This document shows positions 30,671 through 40,391 of a stretch of DNA of 64,000 nt, one piece after another. How positions within the stretch are numbered: position 1 is the first letter of the stretch; the number at the start of each line of letters is the position of its first letter. Under the pieces are notes generated by a model that did not search any database, was not told the origin of the DNA, and was given only the letters and a program-made list of their open reading frames with translations. This DNA comes from Rahnella laticis (GTDB taxonomy: Bacteria; Pseudomonadota; Gammaproteobacteria; Enterobacterales; Enterobacteriaceae): NCBI RefSeq assembly GCF_015644585.1, contig NZ_JADOBI010000004.1, positions 1 to 64,000 of the forward strand, given 5' to 3'. The position numbers and the translations under genes were made by a program.

Positions 30671-33456
30671 TGTAAAACCTCACGAATATTTTCAGCACGG
30701 ACGGGCAAATCACGGAAACGGTGGCCGGTGGCATGGGCGATGGCGTTCACCAGCGCGGCGACGACCGGGATCATCACCACTTCTGCCATGCCTTTCGGCG
30801 GATCGGTTTCCGAAAGCGCAGGCAGGATGTCGCTGGATTGTTTCCAGACGGCGACGTCGCTGGCGCGCGGCAAGTGGTAGCGGTTGAAGTTCCAGGTTCC
30901 GTTGCCCGGCCCGTCTTCGTACAGTGGCAAATACTCGTGTAATGCATGGCCGATGCCCATCGCCAGCCCGCCCTGCAACTGGCCGGAAACCAGTTCAGGC
31001 ACGATCAGATTGCCGCACTCCATAATCGAATGATGCGTCAGCAACTCAACTTTACCGGTCGCGATTTCCACTGAGATTTCGGCCAGTGTGCCGACCGCGC
31101 TGTAATAGGTCACCGACGCGTTATTACGCTGGGTTGGCGGGTAATAGACGGCGTCGCGGTTGAGCGTCTGGTATTCGCCCGCGCCCTGACGCACTGACAT
31201 CCCGTCGACAGACACGCGCTGACGGGTGTTGTTCAGCGTGAAATCGGCTTCTGCCCACTGCCAGCGGTTGAATACATGAACGGACGCGCCGGTCAGGCCT
31301 TTCATTTCATAAGCTTTTTTTGCCAGCGTTTCGAGGCTGAGAATTTGCATTCCGTTAGCCGTCAGGCCGCCATCCACCCAGCGCGCATCTTCTTTGCGCA
31401 CGATGTACGGCGCAGCCTGTCCGCCGCCAATACCGGTTTGCCAGATTGCCATCGCCGCAGGCCACAGGCCGTGGTCGAAGATCAGGCGCGCCGCTTCGCG
31501 GGTGCTGTGTGAGAAGTAATAGGCCGAGTTACTGGCGCTGGACGGCGAACAGTACGACGGCGACCAGCGCGGGTTGGTTTGCAGTTTGTCCTGATCTTCC
31601 TGCGACATAATGTACGGATCGCCGCTGGTTTCCACCGGCAGTACGGACCAGTCGGTTACCGAGAAATGTGCCTGTTCAGCCGGTTTCCCCAGCCATTCAG
31701 CGCATAACACGGACTGAGACGTGGACATTCCCGTGCCCATTTCTGCTCCGCTGTGCCACAGGCTGATTTGCCCGTTTTCACTGACTTCCACGCGGGCAAA
31801 AGAGGTTTCTGCCCCGGTGCCGAAGTCTTTCTGCACACAGCCAAAACCGACGCCGTAGCGCTTGCCCGGATTCTGGCTTTCAAAGTCTGCCTTGCGCTTC
31901 TGACGCTCCGTCCATAACGGATGAACAGCAGCTTTTTCCAGTACTTCATCCGCACGGATTGCGCCCGCCGGAATGGCGCCCTGGGTATTTTTCATGCCGG
32001 ATTTCAGGACGTTTCGCATGCGGAATGCGATCGGATCCAGTTTCAGTTCAGCGGCCAGTTCATCCATCATCATTTCGGTGGCGGCCATGCTTTGCAGCGT
32101 GCCGTAACCGCGTGCGGAACCGGCATCCAGCGCCCGGGAGGCCAGTCCGACGGCGGATAAATCACTTTTCGGGAAGTAGTAAATCGACTGCGCAGCGGTT
32201 GCGCCGACCATCACAACGGACGGCGTAAAGTTGCTGCGGCCGCCGCCGTCTGCGGTCATCGCGGCGTGAAATGACTGAAGCATGCCGGTTTCGCGGTTCA
32301 CGGCAATGTCGTAGTTCATATCAAACGCATGGCGCTTGAGCGAAGACTGGAACTGTTCGAAGCGGTCGTTCGCCAGACGTACCGGCGCGCCGTCGCCGTA
32401 CATCGCCGCCACAGCGCCGTAGTACGGGAAGTTATAGTGATCTTTCGAACCGTAACCGACGGTATAACACGGATGCAGGATCAGCGTTTTCACCGTGCGG
32501 TGACCTTTTGCCATCATGCGCGGCATTTCGTCAGCCACTTCCTGCGGCGATTGCGTTGGCACCACCATATGCAGCGTTTGCGAAGCGGCGTCGTACCAGC
32601 CGTTGGCGTTATCCGGTTCAAGCGCAGACGTATCCACCGATTGCGTGGTAAAACGGCGCGACATCACCAGCCAGCCCGGCGGTGGCGTTTTCAGCTCGTC
32701 AGCCATTTCACCGGCATAGAACATCCCCTGCTCGTCCAGCTTGCCGCCTTCGCGCCCTTCCGGCCAGACCGGCAGATGTTTGCGCATGCCCACCGGGAAG
32801 ACCGGCATATCTTTCAGGCTGGAGAACGCATCGTCTTCATACGCCGTTTCACCCCCGACGCGAACAAAGCGGAAAGTCCCCCACGGATCACGTTCAAGCG
32901 GCCCGGTTTTTTCGCCATAACGCACCACGCCATCTTTAAATTTCAGGGCATTTTTAGCGAAACGGAATCTGGCAAAATCCTGATAGACCAGAATCGCCAC
33001 GGCCTGCCCGAGATAGGCGGGCGTTTTGCCTTCCGGCAGGAGCATGTCTTCGCCGTAAAACGCCGGGAACGCCAGACCGTCGCGCGCCAGCACATCGGCA
33101 GTGACCAGCTGATCTGGCTGTAAATCATCGCCGAGCAGCGATAAATCCAGCCCGGAATAAACACGGTCAGCCTGCGTTACGCGCAGGATAAAGGCATGGG
33201 CCTGTTTTTGCGGCCAGTGCGGCATGTCTTTGGCGCGGATATCGCGGGCAAAGACTTTTTGCCCCATAACCTTCGCTTTGCCATCGATACGGAAACGGAC
33301 GCGTTTGTTTTGCGCATCCCATTGTGGTGACTGGAGAATTTTCTCTTCGAACAGCGCGGCGTAGGCCTTGCTGTGCAACGGGGCGAGATAAACAGAGACG
33401 CCAGCGATCACAGCGCCTTTGACAAAGCGCCGCCTGGACGGGTTGAAATTGCTCAT
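30667..33456 (-). CDS. Molybdopterin-binding large subunit, aldehyde/isoquinoline oxidoreductase type (IorB-like)
   Basis: The 929-residue protein belongs to the xanthine dehydrogenase superfamily of molybdenum hydroxylases. The start SRRRFVKGAVIAGVSVYLAP is a twin-arginine signal peptide, so the folded enzyme is exported. The middle contains ARGYGTLQSMAATEMMMDELA, the region that binds the cofactor, and MGTGMSTSQSVLCAE. The architecture (single-chain large subunit, two-cluster small subunit, cytochrome c, no FAD subunit) matches isoquinoline 1-oxidoreductase and periplasmic aldehyde dehydrogenases. The substrate is unknown; aldehydes are the likeliest class. It heads a three-gene operon. Confidence 0.9.
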   Translation of the reverse strand: MSNFNPSRRRFVKGAVIAGVSVYLAPLHSKAYAALFEEKILQSPQWDAQNKRVRFRIDGKAKVMGQKVFARDIRAKDMPHWPQKQAHAFILRVTQADRVYSGLDLSLLGDDLQPDQLVTADVLARDGLAFPAFYGEDMLLPEGKTPAYLGQAVAILVYQDFARFRFAKNALKFKDGVVRYGEKTGPLERDPWGTFRFVRVGGETAYEDDAFSSLKDMPVFPVGMRKHLPVWPEGREGGKLDEQGMFYAGEMADELKTPPPGWLVMSRRFTTQSVDTSALEPDNANGWYDAASQTLHMVVPTQSPQEVADEMPRMMAKGHRTVKTLILHPCYTVGYGSKDHYNFPYYGAVAAMYGDGAPVRLANDRFEQFQSSLKRHAFDMNYDIAVNRETGMLQSFHAAMTADGGGRSNFTPSVVMVGATAAQSIYYFPKSDLSAVGLASRALDAGSARGYGTLQSMAATEMMMDELAAELKLDPIAFRMRNVLKSGMKNTQGAIPAGAIRADEVLEKAAVHPLWTERQKRKADFESQNPGKRYGVGFGCVQKDFGTGAETSFARVEVSENGQISLWHSGAEMGTGMSTSQSVLCAEWLGKPAEQAHFSVTDWSVLPVETSGDPYIMSQEDQDKLQTNPRWSPSYCSPSSASNSAYYFSHSTREAARLIFDHGLWPAAMAIWQTGIGGGQAAPYIVRKEDARWVDGGLTANGMQILSLETLAKKAYEMKGLTGASVHVFNRWQWAEADFTLNNTRQRVSVDGMSVRQGAGEYQTLNRDAVYYPPTQRNNASVTYYSAVGTLAEISVEIATGKVELLTHHSIMECGNLIVPELVSGQLQGGLAMGIGHALHEYLPLYEDGPGNGTWNFNRYHLPRASDVAVWKQSSDILPALSETDPPKGMAEVVMIPVVAALVNAIAHATGHRFRDLPVRAENIREVLQ

Positions 33457-33609
33457 AAATTTCCTTGCTTCTTATTGTCTTTCTTATTTTTCGGCACATT
33501 TACAGCTTGCAACAAATGCTGTAAATACCGCTTATCGCGGGTGATTATAGGTTTTCAGTTCGAATTAAGTAATGATCGAATACACATTTTTAATATTTCG
33601 TTCACAAAC

Positions 33610-33647
33610 TTGCGCAAAAAAATGGGATAATTATTTGTGTTGCGCAA
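33610..33647. promoter_or_regulatory. Two TTGCGCAA palindromes in the divergent promoter region
   Basis: The perfect 8-bp palindrome TTGCGCAA occurs at 33610-33617 and 33640-33647, centres 30 bp apart (about three helical turns). A candidate promoter toward the mocA-like gene (TTCACA 33601-33606, GATAAT 33626-33631, 19-bp spacing) is overlapped by the first. They look like operators for a dimeric regulator of the molybdenum dehydrogenase locus. No regulator gene lies nearby. Confidence 0.5.
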
Positions 33648-33675
33648 ACAATGTACAAAAGGGATAGACGCAGAT

Positions 33676-34284
33676 ATGGCAGGCATTCTTCTTCTCGCGG
33701 CGGGTTCAGGAAACCGGTTTCTCGCAGCGGGCGGCACGGGCAATAAACTCAATGCGGTAATGACGGAAACAGCAGAAAATTCTGTGACGGTTTTCGACGC
33801 CACGCTGGCGCAGGTAATAGCCAGCGGAATGCCGGTTCACGTCATTACCCGCCCGGATAATGTGCCGGTTCAGGCCAGTTGCGCACGCGCGAAGGTGCCG
33901 GTGACGCTGGCCGAAACGGGCGGAACCGGTGAGTCTATTGCAGCAGGCGTGCGGGATACACCGGACTGGGACGGCTGGTTAATTCATCTTGCGGACATGC
34001 CTTTTGTGACACCGGATATTTTTATCGCCGTGGCTGATACCTTGCGCAGCACTTCGATTGTTCGCCCTTACTGGCAAAACGAACCGGGGCATCCGGTAGG
34101 ATTTGCCTGCCTGCTCAGGGAAAAGTTGCTGCAACTGCGCGGCGACCAGGGCGCGCGGGAACTGCTCCACAGCCATGAAATGCTGCGCGTAGATTTTAAT
34201 AATCCGGCGTTGATCCGCGATATCGATCTGCCTTCCCAACTTTCAGCACGCGTTTCAGACGGAAATATGTATGCAACATCTTGA
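33676..34284 (+). CDS. MocA/MobA-like molybdenum cofactor nucleotidyltransferase
   Basis: The 202-residue protein has the NTP transferase fold: the start AGILLLAAGSGNRF is the GxGxR-type nucleotide loop and LADMPFVTP is the metal-binding motif. MocA makes the cytosine dinucleotide form of the molybdenum cofactor used by this hydroxylase class, which fits its position divergent from the dehydrogenase operon. ATG 33676 gives the canonical N-terminus; a GTG at 33637 would add 13 residues and has no better ribosome-binding sequence. It overlaps the XdhC-type gene by 14 bp. Confidence 0.85.
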   Translation: MAGILLLAAGSGNRFLAAGGTGNKLNAVMTETAENSVTVFDATLAQVIASGMPVHVITRPDNVPVQASCARAKVPVTLAETGGTGESIAAGVRDTPDWDGWLIHLADMPFVTPDIFIAVADTLRSTSIVRPYWQNEPGHPVGFACLLREKLLQLRGDQGARELLHSHEMLRVDFNNPALIRDIDLPSQLSARVSDGNMYATS

Positions 34285-35254
34285 TAATCAGGTCATCGCG
34301 CAGGCCAGCGACTGGCTGACGCGCCATCCGGTCTGGCTGTGTACCGTGCTGACAACTTACGGTTCTTCCCCGCGAGCGCCCGGTGCGCTGCTGGTTGCTG
34401 CCAGCGACGGGCGATACTGCGGTTCGCTGTCCGGCGGCTGTGTGGAAGAAGATTTCTTACAACGCATCGCGGCGGGTGAATATCAGCAGGCCAGTCAGAT
34501 TGTGCGTTATGGCGAAGGTGGCCTCACGCCCAATATCGCGCTGCCGTGCGGGGGTTCGCTCGACGTACTGATTGAATATCTCCCTGCCACGGCCGGAAAC
34601 CGCGAGTATCTGCAAAAAATGGGCATGGCGCTGGCCGGACATTACGCACTGGATAAATCGCTCACGCTGCCTGCGGCCTGTGATCATCTGGCGCTGACGA
34701 CTTACCGTAATTCCACTCAGGTGATGCGCGACGGCGACTGTGTGATGTTGCATCTTGCCGCCCCGCCGCAGTTGCTGATCGCCGGGCTGTCGAACGTCGC
34801 GCTGTATTGTGCGGATTTCGCCTGTGCGCTGGGTTTTGAAGTGGTGATTTGTGAATGCCGCGAAGAGATTCTGGAAAACTTTTTGCCCGCGCTGAAACCG
34901 GAGATCAGGCTGGAAAAACAGTTTCCGGCGCGGTATCTCGAGCAGCAAGGTTGCCACGCCAACACGGCGATTGTGGCGCTGACGCACGATCCGCGAATGG
35001 ATGATCTGACGCTGATGGAAGCCATTAATACACCGGCGTTTTATATCGGTGCGATGGGCTCACAGCGCAACAGCGCAAGGCGACGAGAGCGCTTGCAAAC
35101 TATTGCTGATTTCACGACGCAGGATTTCGCACGGCTTCACGCGCCGGTGGGTTTAGCTATTGGCAGCAAAACCCCGGCTGAAATTGCGCTGGCAGTGATG
35201 GCTGACATTGTGAAACACAAGAACGGAATAGCGCAGGAAAACGCCGCAGCCTGA
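34271..35254 (+). CDS. XdhC/CoxI-family molybdenum cofactor insertion protein
   Basis: The 327-residue protein has the XdhC-CoxI domain at the N-terminus (TTYGSSPRAPGALL and GSLSGGCVEED) and the Rossmann-type XdhC domain at the C-terminus (IGAMGSQRNSARRRERL). Members bind the cofactor, promote its sulfuration and insert it into the large subunit before export. PaoD of E. coli plays this part for its aldehyde dehydrogenase. It is co-transcribed with the MocA-like gene and ends at a terminator. Confidence 0.88.
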   Translation: MQHLDNQVIAQASDWLTRHPVWLCTVLTTYGSSPRAPGALLVAASDGRYCGSLSGGCVEEDFLQRIAAGEYQQASQIVRYGEGGLTPNIALPCGGSLDVLIEYLPATAGNREYLQKMGMALAGHYALDKSLTLPAACDHLALTTYRNSTQVMRDGDCVMLHLAAPPQLLIAGLSNVALYCADFACALGFEVVICECREEILENFLPALKPEIRLEKQFPARYLEQQGCHANTAIVALTHDPRMDDLTLMEAINTPAFYIGAMGSQRNSARRRERLQTIADFTTQDFARLHAPVGLAIGSKTPAEIALAVMADIVKHKNGIAQENAAA

Positions 35255-35277
35255 AACAATGGCTGATTCCGGCGCAC

Positions 35278-35310
35278 AAAAAAAGCCTGAGGAAACCTCA
35301 GGCTTTTTTA
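35278..35310. terminator. Bidirectional terminator between the XdhC-type gene and ycfJ
   Basis: AAAAAAAGCCTGAGG pairs with CCTCAGGCTTTTTT around AAA. T-tracts occur on both strands. Confidence 0.9.
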
Positions 35311-35326
35311 TCCGGTTTACCGGAGA

Positions 35327-35863
35327 TTACGAACGGGTAAGCTGCAGCTGACCGCTTTTATCCAGCGGAATTTGAGTGCCCGGATCGTGGTCCATACGAA
35401 CTTTCCCTTGCTGATCGCCTATTTTGTAGGTCACATCATACCCGAGCGTTTTGTCCTCTTTGTCGTACACGGTTTTACAGCGCTGCTGCTGAGTCGTGTA
35501 GGTATCATTTTCCTGCATGCTGCTCTGCACACGGTTACCGGCGTAACCACCACCCAGCGCACCGGCTACCGTCGCGACATCACGTCCGCGGCCACCGCCA
35601 AACTGGTGTCCCAATACGCCACCGGCAACGGCACCCAGCACGGAACCGGTAATCTGATGTTCATCCTGCACAGGACGACGGTGAGTCACCGTTACGTTGC
35701 GGCATTCCTGACGCGGGGTTTTAGTGGTCTCTTTGATTGGCGTCGCGCTGACAACCTGCGCGTACTCCGGACCCGATGAAAAAACGTTCATGCTCGCAAC
35801 GCCAGCAATGCCCAACGCCGCAGCCACTCCGATACCGACCCCAGCTAACATTGACTTGTTCAC
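35327..35863 (-). CDS. ycfJ: Glycine-zipper envelope protein YcfJ
   Basis: The 178-residue protein has an N-terminal hydrophobic segment (about 5-23), a TPRQECRNVTVTHRRPVQDE motif, and a glycine-zipper stretch with repeated GxxxG (SVLGAVAGGVLGHQFGGG). It closely matches E. coli YcfJ, whose function is not established. The GTG start at 35863 follows GGAGGAAGTCCT and gives VNKSMLAGVGIG, matching E. coli MNKSMLAG. An upstream frame extension is unsupported. Confidence 0.92.
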   Translation of the reverse strand: MNKSMLAGVGIGVAAALGIAGVASMNVFSSGPEYAQVVSATPIKETTKTPRQECRNVTVTHRRPVQDEHQITGSVLGAVAGGVLGHQFGGGRGRDVATVAGALGGGYAGNRVQSSMQENDTYTTQQQRCKTVYDKEDKTLGYDVTYKIGDQQGKVRMDHDPGTQIPLDKSGQLQLTRS

Positions 35864-36204
35864 AGGACTTCCTCCGAAAATGTTACCACGCAATTGTCCC
35901 GGTTTCGGGGACACCTCAGCGGACAGCAACACATCTGAGGAGCGGCGTGCGTGAATCGCCTTCTGTAAACTTATTGTTAAGTCTGCACAAGGAAACGTAA
36001 GTGAACAATAAGACGAACTCTGTAAGTGAGAGGAATGACGGGTGTAACGGGGTGTTTCAGAGAATTCTTAGCTGACAAAGTAAAAACGGCAGAATCTTAT
36101 GCTTTTTGTATGGAGAATGTGAAAAATGAAAAAAGCCTGTAAGAAACAGGCTTTTAGGTATGAAACGATTCAGCCAGCTCAGAAAAAAAGCCGGCTGTTC
36201 AGAA
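35864..36204. other. 341-bp gap between ycfJ and ndh
   Basis: The gap holds the ycfJ leader and the ndh terminator at 36129-36156. No other gene or clear operator was seen. Confidence 0.6.
36129..36156 (-). terminator. Terminator after ndh
   Basis: AAAAGCCTGT pairs with ACAGGCTTTT around a short loop. The minus strand continues with T residues. Confidence 0.85.
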
Positions 36205-37509
36205 TCAGTGCAGTTTCAGACGCGGACGGATCACACGGTTGATCCCGCCGACCAGCATCATCAGGCCGGTTTTAATGTAACCGTGCAGCGCAATCTGGTG
36301 CATGCGGTATAGGGAAACATAAACCAGACGCGCCATACGCCCTTCGATCATCATCGAGCCACGCATCAGGTTCCCCATCAGGCTGCCGACTGTACTGAAA
36401 CGCGACAGAGAAACCAGTGAACCATGGTCTTTGTAGACGTACGGTTTCAGGCTCTGCCCTTTACGCTGCGCCATGATGTTAGCGAAGCAACGGGACGCCA
36501 TCTGGTGCGCGGACTGCGCGCGCGGCGGCACAAAACCACCGGAAGGCTGCGGGCAGGACGCGCAGTCGCCGATCGCATAAATGTTCGGATCACGCGTGGT
36601 TTGCAGCGTCGGTTCGACCACTAACTGGTTGATGCGGTTAGTCTCCAGACCTGCGATATCTTTCATGAAATCAGGTGCCTTGATCCCGGCAGCCCAAACC
36701 ATCAGGTCAGCATCAATGAATTCGCCGGACTTGGTGTTCAGGCCGTTTTTATCGGCGCTGGTCACCATGGTTTGCGTCAGCACGCGAACGCCCAGTTTGG
36801 TCAGTTCCTGATGAGCAGCACCGGAAATGCGCGGAGGCAATGCAGGCAGAATACGTTCACCCGCTTCCACCAGCGTGACGTTCAGCGCATCGCTGTCCAG
36901 CCCTTCAAAACCGTAGCTGTGCAGCTGTTTCACTGCATTATGCAGCTCGGCAGACAGCTCAACGCCGGTCGCGCCGCCGCCGACAATCGCGATATTTACT
37001 TTCTTCTGCTTGTCAGCGCTTGCAGAGAATTTGAGGAACAGGTTCAGCATTTCGTTATGGAAACGGTGCGCCTGATGCGGGTTATCCAGGAAAATGCAGT
37101 TGTCTTTCACGCCCGGCGTACCGAAGTCGTTCGACGTACTGCCCAGCGCCATAACCAATGTGTCGTACGCGATGTCGCGAACGGGCACCAGAACTTCGCC
37201 GCTTTCATCACGGATTTCAGCCAGTTTGATGGTCTGATTTTCGCGATCGATATCGGTCAGCGAGCCAATCTGGAAAGTGAAACCGTGATTGCGGGCATGC
37301 GCCAGATAGCTCAGCGCGTCCACGCCGTCATCCAGGCTGCCGGTTGCCACTTCGTGCAACAGCGGTTTCCATAAATGGCTGTGGTTACGATCGACCAGAA
37401 TGATTTCCGCTTTTTTCTTGCGGCCAAGTTTATGGCCCAGGCTGGTAGCCAGTTCCAAACCGCCGGCGCCACCGCCGATAATCACAATTTTCTTCATTGG
37501 TGATGTCAA
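36205..37509 (-). CDS. ndh: Type II NADH:quinone oxidoreductase
   Basis: The 434-residue membrane-associated flavoprotein passes electrons from NADH to quinone without pumping protons. GGGAGG near the N-terminus binds FAD and [15 protein letters not shown] is the NADH site. It matches E. coli Ndh throughout, including the C-terminal [20 protein letters not shown] membrane-anchoring region. The start is a TTG at 37509, five bases after AGGGGG; the ATG at 37497 would be too far from it. An FNR-like site at 37643-37656 suggests anaerobic repression, as in E. coli. Confidence 0.97.
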   Translation of the reverse strand: MTSPMKKIVIIGGGAGGLELATSLGHKLGRKKKAEIILVDRNHSHLWKPLLHEVATGSLDDGVDALSYLAHARNHGFTFQIGSLTDIDRENQTIKLAEIRDESGEVLVPVRDIAYDTLVMALGSTSNDFGTPGVKDNCIFLDNPHQAHRFHNEMLNLFLKFSASADKQKKVNIAIVGGGATGVELSAELHNAVKQLHSYGFEGLDSDALNVTLVEAGERILPALPPRISGAAHQELTKLGVRVLTQTMVTSADKNGLNTKSGEFIDADLMVWAAGIKAPDFMKDIAGLETNRINQLVVEPTLQTTRDPNIYAIGDCASCPQPSGGFVPPRAQSAHQMASRCFANIMAQRKGQSLKPYVYKDHGSLVSLSRFSTVGSLMGNLMRGSMMIEGRMARLVYVSLYRMHQIALHGYIKTGLMMLVGGINRVIRPRLKLH

Positions 37510-37642
37510 AATGACCCCCTCAAATGTGAACCAATTGTTATATAAGAGTAAAAATATTATCCTTATATTACATAGGGTTGCTTAAGTTAAATCGGTATCT
37601 GAGATGGAGGATATCATGCGTGGTGATTTGGTCATACCAAAA

Positions 37643-37656
37643 TTGATATAGGTCAA
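37643..37656. promoter_or_regulatory. FNR-like box upstream of ndh
   Basis: TTGATATAGGTCAA differs from the consensus TTGAT-N4-ATCAA at one position. It is centred about 140 bp before the ndh start codon. ndh repression by FNR is established in E. coli. Confidence 0.55.
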
Positions 37657-37773
37657 TTTAAATTCATTTGATTAATTTGACTTAGTGAAATGGCATGTAT
37701 TTTGACTTTTTTAAATCAGGGAGTTAGGACTGGGTATGCAGGTAAAAAACTTTTTGGCGTGAGATTCAGATAT

Positions 37774-37804
37774 AAAAAAACCACCGCACAATGGCAGTGG
37801 TTTT
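37774..37804 (-). terminator. Terminator after ycfP
   Basis: AAAAACCACCGC and CAGTGGTTTT form a hairpin with an internal imperfection. On the minus strand it ends in a run of T residues. Confidence 0.7.
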
Positions 37805-37820
37805 CAGCGGTAAATGTTAA

Positions 37821-38363
37821 TCAAATGATATTTTTAAAGGCTTTGATACGTTGCAGATGGGTCGAGATATCCTTGAATTTATGGGTCTGATGTTCATCCC
37901 ATTCAACCGGATAATAATGGTGCAATTTCTCCGCCGTTTTGCTGCTGTCGAGTACGCCATCTTCACGGGATAAAATGACCAGACAACGGTCGCGGTTCTT
38001 CTCGCGAAAATCACTGATACATTTGGTGGCGATATCTTCGTATTCTTCCGGCCGGTCTATTTTCCCGGCCATATTATCCTGCGGCGATAAGTTCGGGTTG
38101 AACATCACCTGACGGATGCCGCACAGAAAACCGATGCGTTCAGCCCAGAATCCGCCGAGCCCTACTCCGCAGATCAGCGGCAGTTTATCGGTGGTTTCGT
38201 GCAGCACTTTATCGACTTCTTTCAGCAAATGTTGCATGTCATGACGCGGGTGCAGCGTGCTGTAACTGATAAAGCGCACGTCCGGGTCAATAAACTGGAG
38301 TTGCAGCACTTTCTCGTGGTTACCGGGACTGGTTGAATCGAAACCATGTAAATAGATAATCAT
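37821..38363 (-). CDS. ycfP: UPF0227 alpha/beta-hydrolase-fold protein YcfP
   Basis: The 180-residue protein starts [19 protein letters not shown], an esterase-like alpha/beta hydrolase opening. [13 protein letters not shown] is at the nucleophile elbow but has Leu in place of the usual Ser, so classical hydrolase activity is doubtful. It matches E. coli YcfP closely. It lies downstream of nagZ with a 52-bp gap, in the nagZ-ycfP arrangement of relatives. Its function is not established. Confidence 0.93.
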   Translation of the reverse strand: MIIYLHGFDSTSPGNHEKVLQLQFIDPDVRFISYSTLHPRHDMQHLLKEVDKVLHETTDKLPLICGVGLGGFWAERIGFLCGIRQVMFNPNLSPQDNMAGKIDRPEEYEDIATKCISDFREKNRDRCLVILSREDGVLDSSKTAEKLHHYYPVEWDEHQTHKFKDISTHLQRIKAFKNII

Positions 38364-38415
38364 CGTTTACCTCATCCTGAATGTGCGTTGACACCCTCAG
38401 ACCCGCTGAAAAATG

Positions 38416-39459
38416 TTAACGGGTCGCCTGTTTGTGCTCCTGCCAGCGGGCATCAAGCGTCGTTAATTCACGGTTCGCCTGTTTCCAGCGGCTTGAATTC
38501 ATCAGGTCCTGACGGGCCTGTTTTCCACTGTACAGCCCACGATGATACAACTGTGCAACACGCTCAGCTTTGACCGGTGACAGGTTATCCAGCACGCTGA
38601 CGGCACCTTCACGGTGATTGCACACCAGGATCATGTCGCATCCGGCATCCAGAGAAGCCTGCCCGCGTTCGGCATAGCTGCCCATAATCGCAGCGCCTTC
38701 CATCGATAAGTCATCGGAGAATATCACGCCGTCGAATTTCAGTTCTTTACGTAACACTTCCTGTAACCAGTACGGCGAACCGCTGGCCGGACGCGGATCA
38801 ACCTGAGTATAAATGACGTGCGCCGGCATTACGGCGTCGAGCAATTTACGCGCATTCAGCTGGCGGAAAATTGCCATGTCGTGCTCGCGGATTACGTCCA
38901 GCGGACGGTCGTCGCGCGGTGTTTCTTTATGAGAATCGGCGGTGACCGCGCCGTGCCCCGGGAAATGTTTGCCGGTGGTTTTCATGCCCGCCGAATGCAT
39001 GCCGAGAATATATTGCTCCGCCATGTCGAGCGCTTTCTGCGGTTCGGCGTGGAAAGAACGTTCGCCAATCGCTGCACTGATATGGCCGATATCCAGCACC
39101 GGCGCGAAACTGATGTCGATGTCCATCGCAATCATTTCAGACGCCATCAGCCAGCCCGATTCCTGTGCCAGACGTCCGGCCTCGTGCGCTTCATTGAGCG
39201 CCGCAAAAGACTGGGCGGCAGGCAGGCGGGTGAAACCGTCGCGGAAACGCTGTACACGGCCGCCTTCCTGGTCAACGGCCAGCACCAGACGATCGTGCGA
39301 AGCGGCGCGGATCTGGCGGATCAGTTCATGTAACTGGTCAACGTCATGGTAGTTTCGGGTGAACAGAATCAGCCCGCCAACCAGCGGGTGCTGCAAAATT
39401 TCACGTTCTTCGGCATCCAGCTCGTAGCCAGCCACATCCAGCATTACAGGTCCCAGCAA
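38416..39459 (-). CDS. nagZ: Beta-N-acetylhexosaminidase NagZ
   Basis: The 347-residue cytosolic GH3 enzyme removes GlcNAc from anhydro-muropeptides during peptidoglycan recycling and thereby influences AmpR/AmpC induction. KHFPGHG is the loop with the catalytic His, and [10 protein letters not shown] holds the nucleophilic Asp. The start is TTG 39459, eight bases after AAAGGAG, giving [14 protein letters not shown] like E. coli MGPVMLDVEGYELD; no nearby ATG fits. thiK lies 29 bp upstream on the same strand. Confidence 0.96.
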   Translation of the reverse strand: MLGPVMLDVAGYELDAEEREILQHPLVGGLILFTRNYHDVDQLHELIRQIRAASHDRLVLAVDQEGGRVQRFRDGFTRLPAAQSFAALNEAHEAGRLAQESGWLMASEMIAMDIDISFAPVLDIGHISAAIGERSFHAEPQKALDMAEQYILGMHSAGMKTTGKHFPGHGAVTADSHKETPRDDRPLDVIREHDMAIFRQLNARKLLDAVMPAHVIYTQVDPRPASGSPYWLQEVLRKELKFDGVIFSDDLSMEGAAIMGSYAERGQASLDAGCDMILVCNHREGAVSVLDNLSPVKAERVAQLYHRGLYSGKQARQDLMNSSRWKQANRELTTLDARWQEHKQATR

Positions 39460-39488
39460 AATGGACGCTCCTTTTAAGTTTTCACATG

Positions 39489-40391
39489 TTAATCATGGGC
39501 ACGGCCAAACAGCCTGACCCGCAGCGGCTGCGCCCATTCACTGTATTTCTTATCAGCGGTCTGCGCCCAGCGGACTTCAAACCACAGCAGCATCAGATAA
39601 TCCACCCACGGCAACCAGCGGCTAATCTGCTGGCGGAAAAGCGGGAGATCCTGATAACCGCCCACCTCAGCATATTCACGAAGAAACGCGTCCTGCTGAA
39701 GCGGATCTAAACCATTGCCACGAAACAGCGCTGCAAATTCGAGCGCAATATCGCCGTCGGCGGCATATTCCCAGTCAATGATCCGCACGCCCTTCTCCGT
39801 TTCCAGCAGGTTTCCCGCGTGGATATCCATATGAAGAAGCGCCATTTTCAGTGGCACGGGCAATTTACGCCGTATCATTTTCTGGTGTAGCGCCAGCCAG
39901 CGCGGTGTCAGCCTGCGCCGGTCAATATGCTGCCAGTAACGGGCAAACTGACGGCGTAAATCCAGCGGATAACCGGAACATGCCAGCCGGTGCAGTTTTG
40001 CCAGGCTCCCGCAGACGGATTTCTGCCCCTGCACGGAGACAAACGCCGCCTCACTGAGCGGCACACCTGCAATCCATTCCACCAGTAACCACGGCGGTGA
40101 ACTGAGTCTGACACAAGGCCCCAGACTCTGCCGCGCAATACGCCGCAAAATGGCATGTTCACGCTGTCTTTCCACACCGGCGTTCCGGCGTTCACCTGAC
40201 TGATGACGCGCCAGCATATCGCCTGCCGGAGAAGCAATTTTCCAGCTTTCACCCGTCAGACCGGCCACGGGTGATAAATGAAAACCGGCGGTTTTCACCG
40301 CCGGATAATGTTGCTCAATCAGTTGCTGTAGCTGATTTTCAGGGCTGAGTTCAGCCTTAATTTTGAACCGCACCGCGACCTGACCAGACAA
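39489..40391 (-). CDS. thiK: Thiamine kinase ThiK
   Basis: The protein of up to 300 residues has the aminoglycoside/choline kinase fold. [12 protein letters not shown] is the catalytic loop, and [15 protein letters not shown] holds the metal-binding Asp. ThiK phosphorylates thiamine for salvage. No ATG is available near the start: TTG 40391 overlaps lpoB by 35 bp, and GTG 40373 (preceded by AGG) is an alternative that shortens the overlap to 17 bp. The N-terminal half is divergent from E. coli, but the C-terminal half aligns well. Confidence 0.85.
   Translation of the reverse strand: MSGQVAVRFKIKAELSPENQLQQLIEQHYPAVKTAGFHLSPVAGLTGESWKIASPAGDMLARHQSGERRNAGVERQREHAILRRIARQSLGPCVRLSSPPWLLVEWIAGVPLSEAAFVSVQGQKSVCGSLAKLHRLACSGYPLDLRRQFARYWQHIDRRRLTPRWLALHQKMIRRKLPVPLKMALLHMDIHAGNLLETEKGVRIIDWEYAADGDIALEFAALFRGNGLDPLQQDAFLREYAEVGGYQDLPLFRQQISRWLPWVDYLMLLWFEVRWAQTADKKYSEWAQPLRVRLFGRAHD

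Larger units (their letters stand above)
37510..37820. other. 311-bp gap between ndh and ycfP
   Basis: Very AT-rich. It holds the ndh promoter region (several TAATAT-like elements near 37545-37570), an FNR-like box at 37643-37656 and the ycfP terminator at 37774-37804. No gene is seen. Confidence 0.6.
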
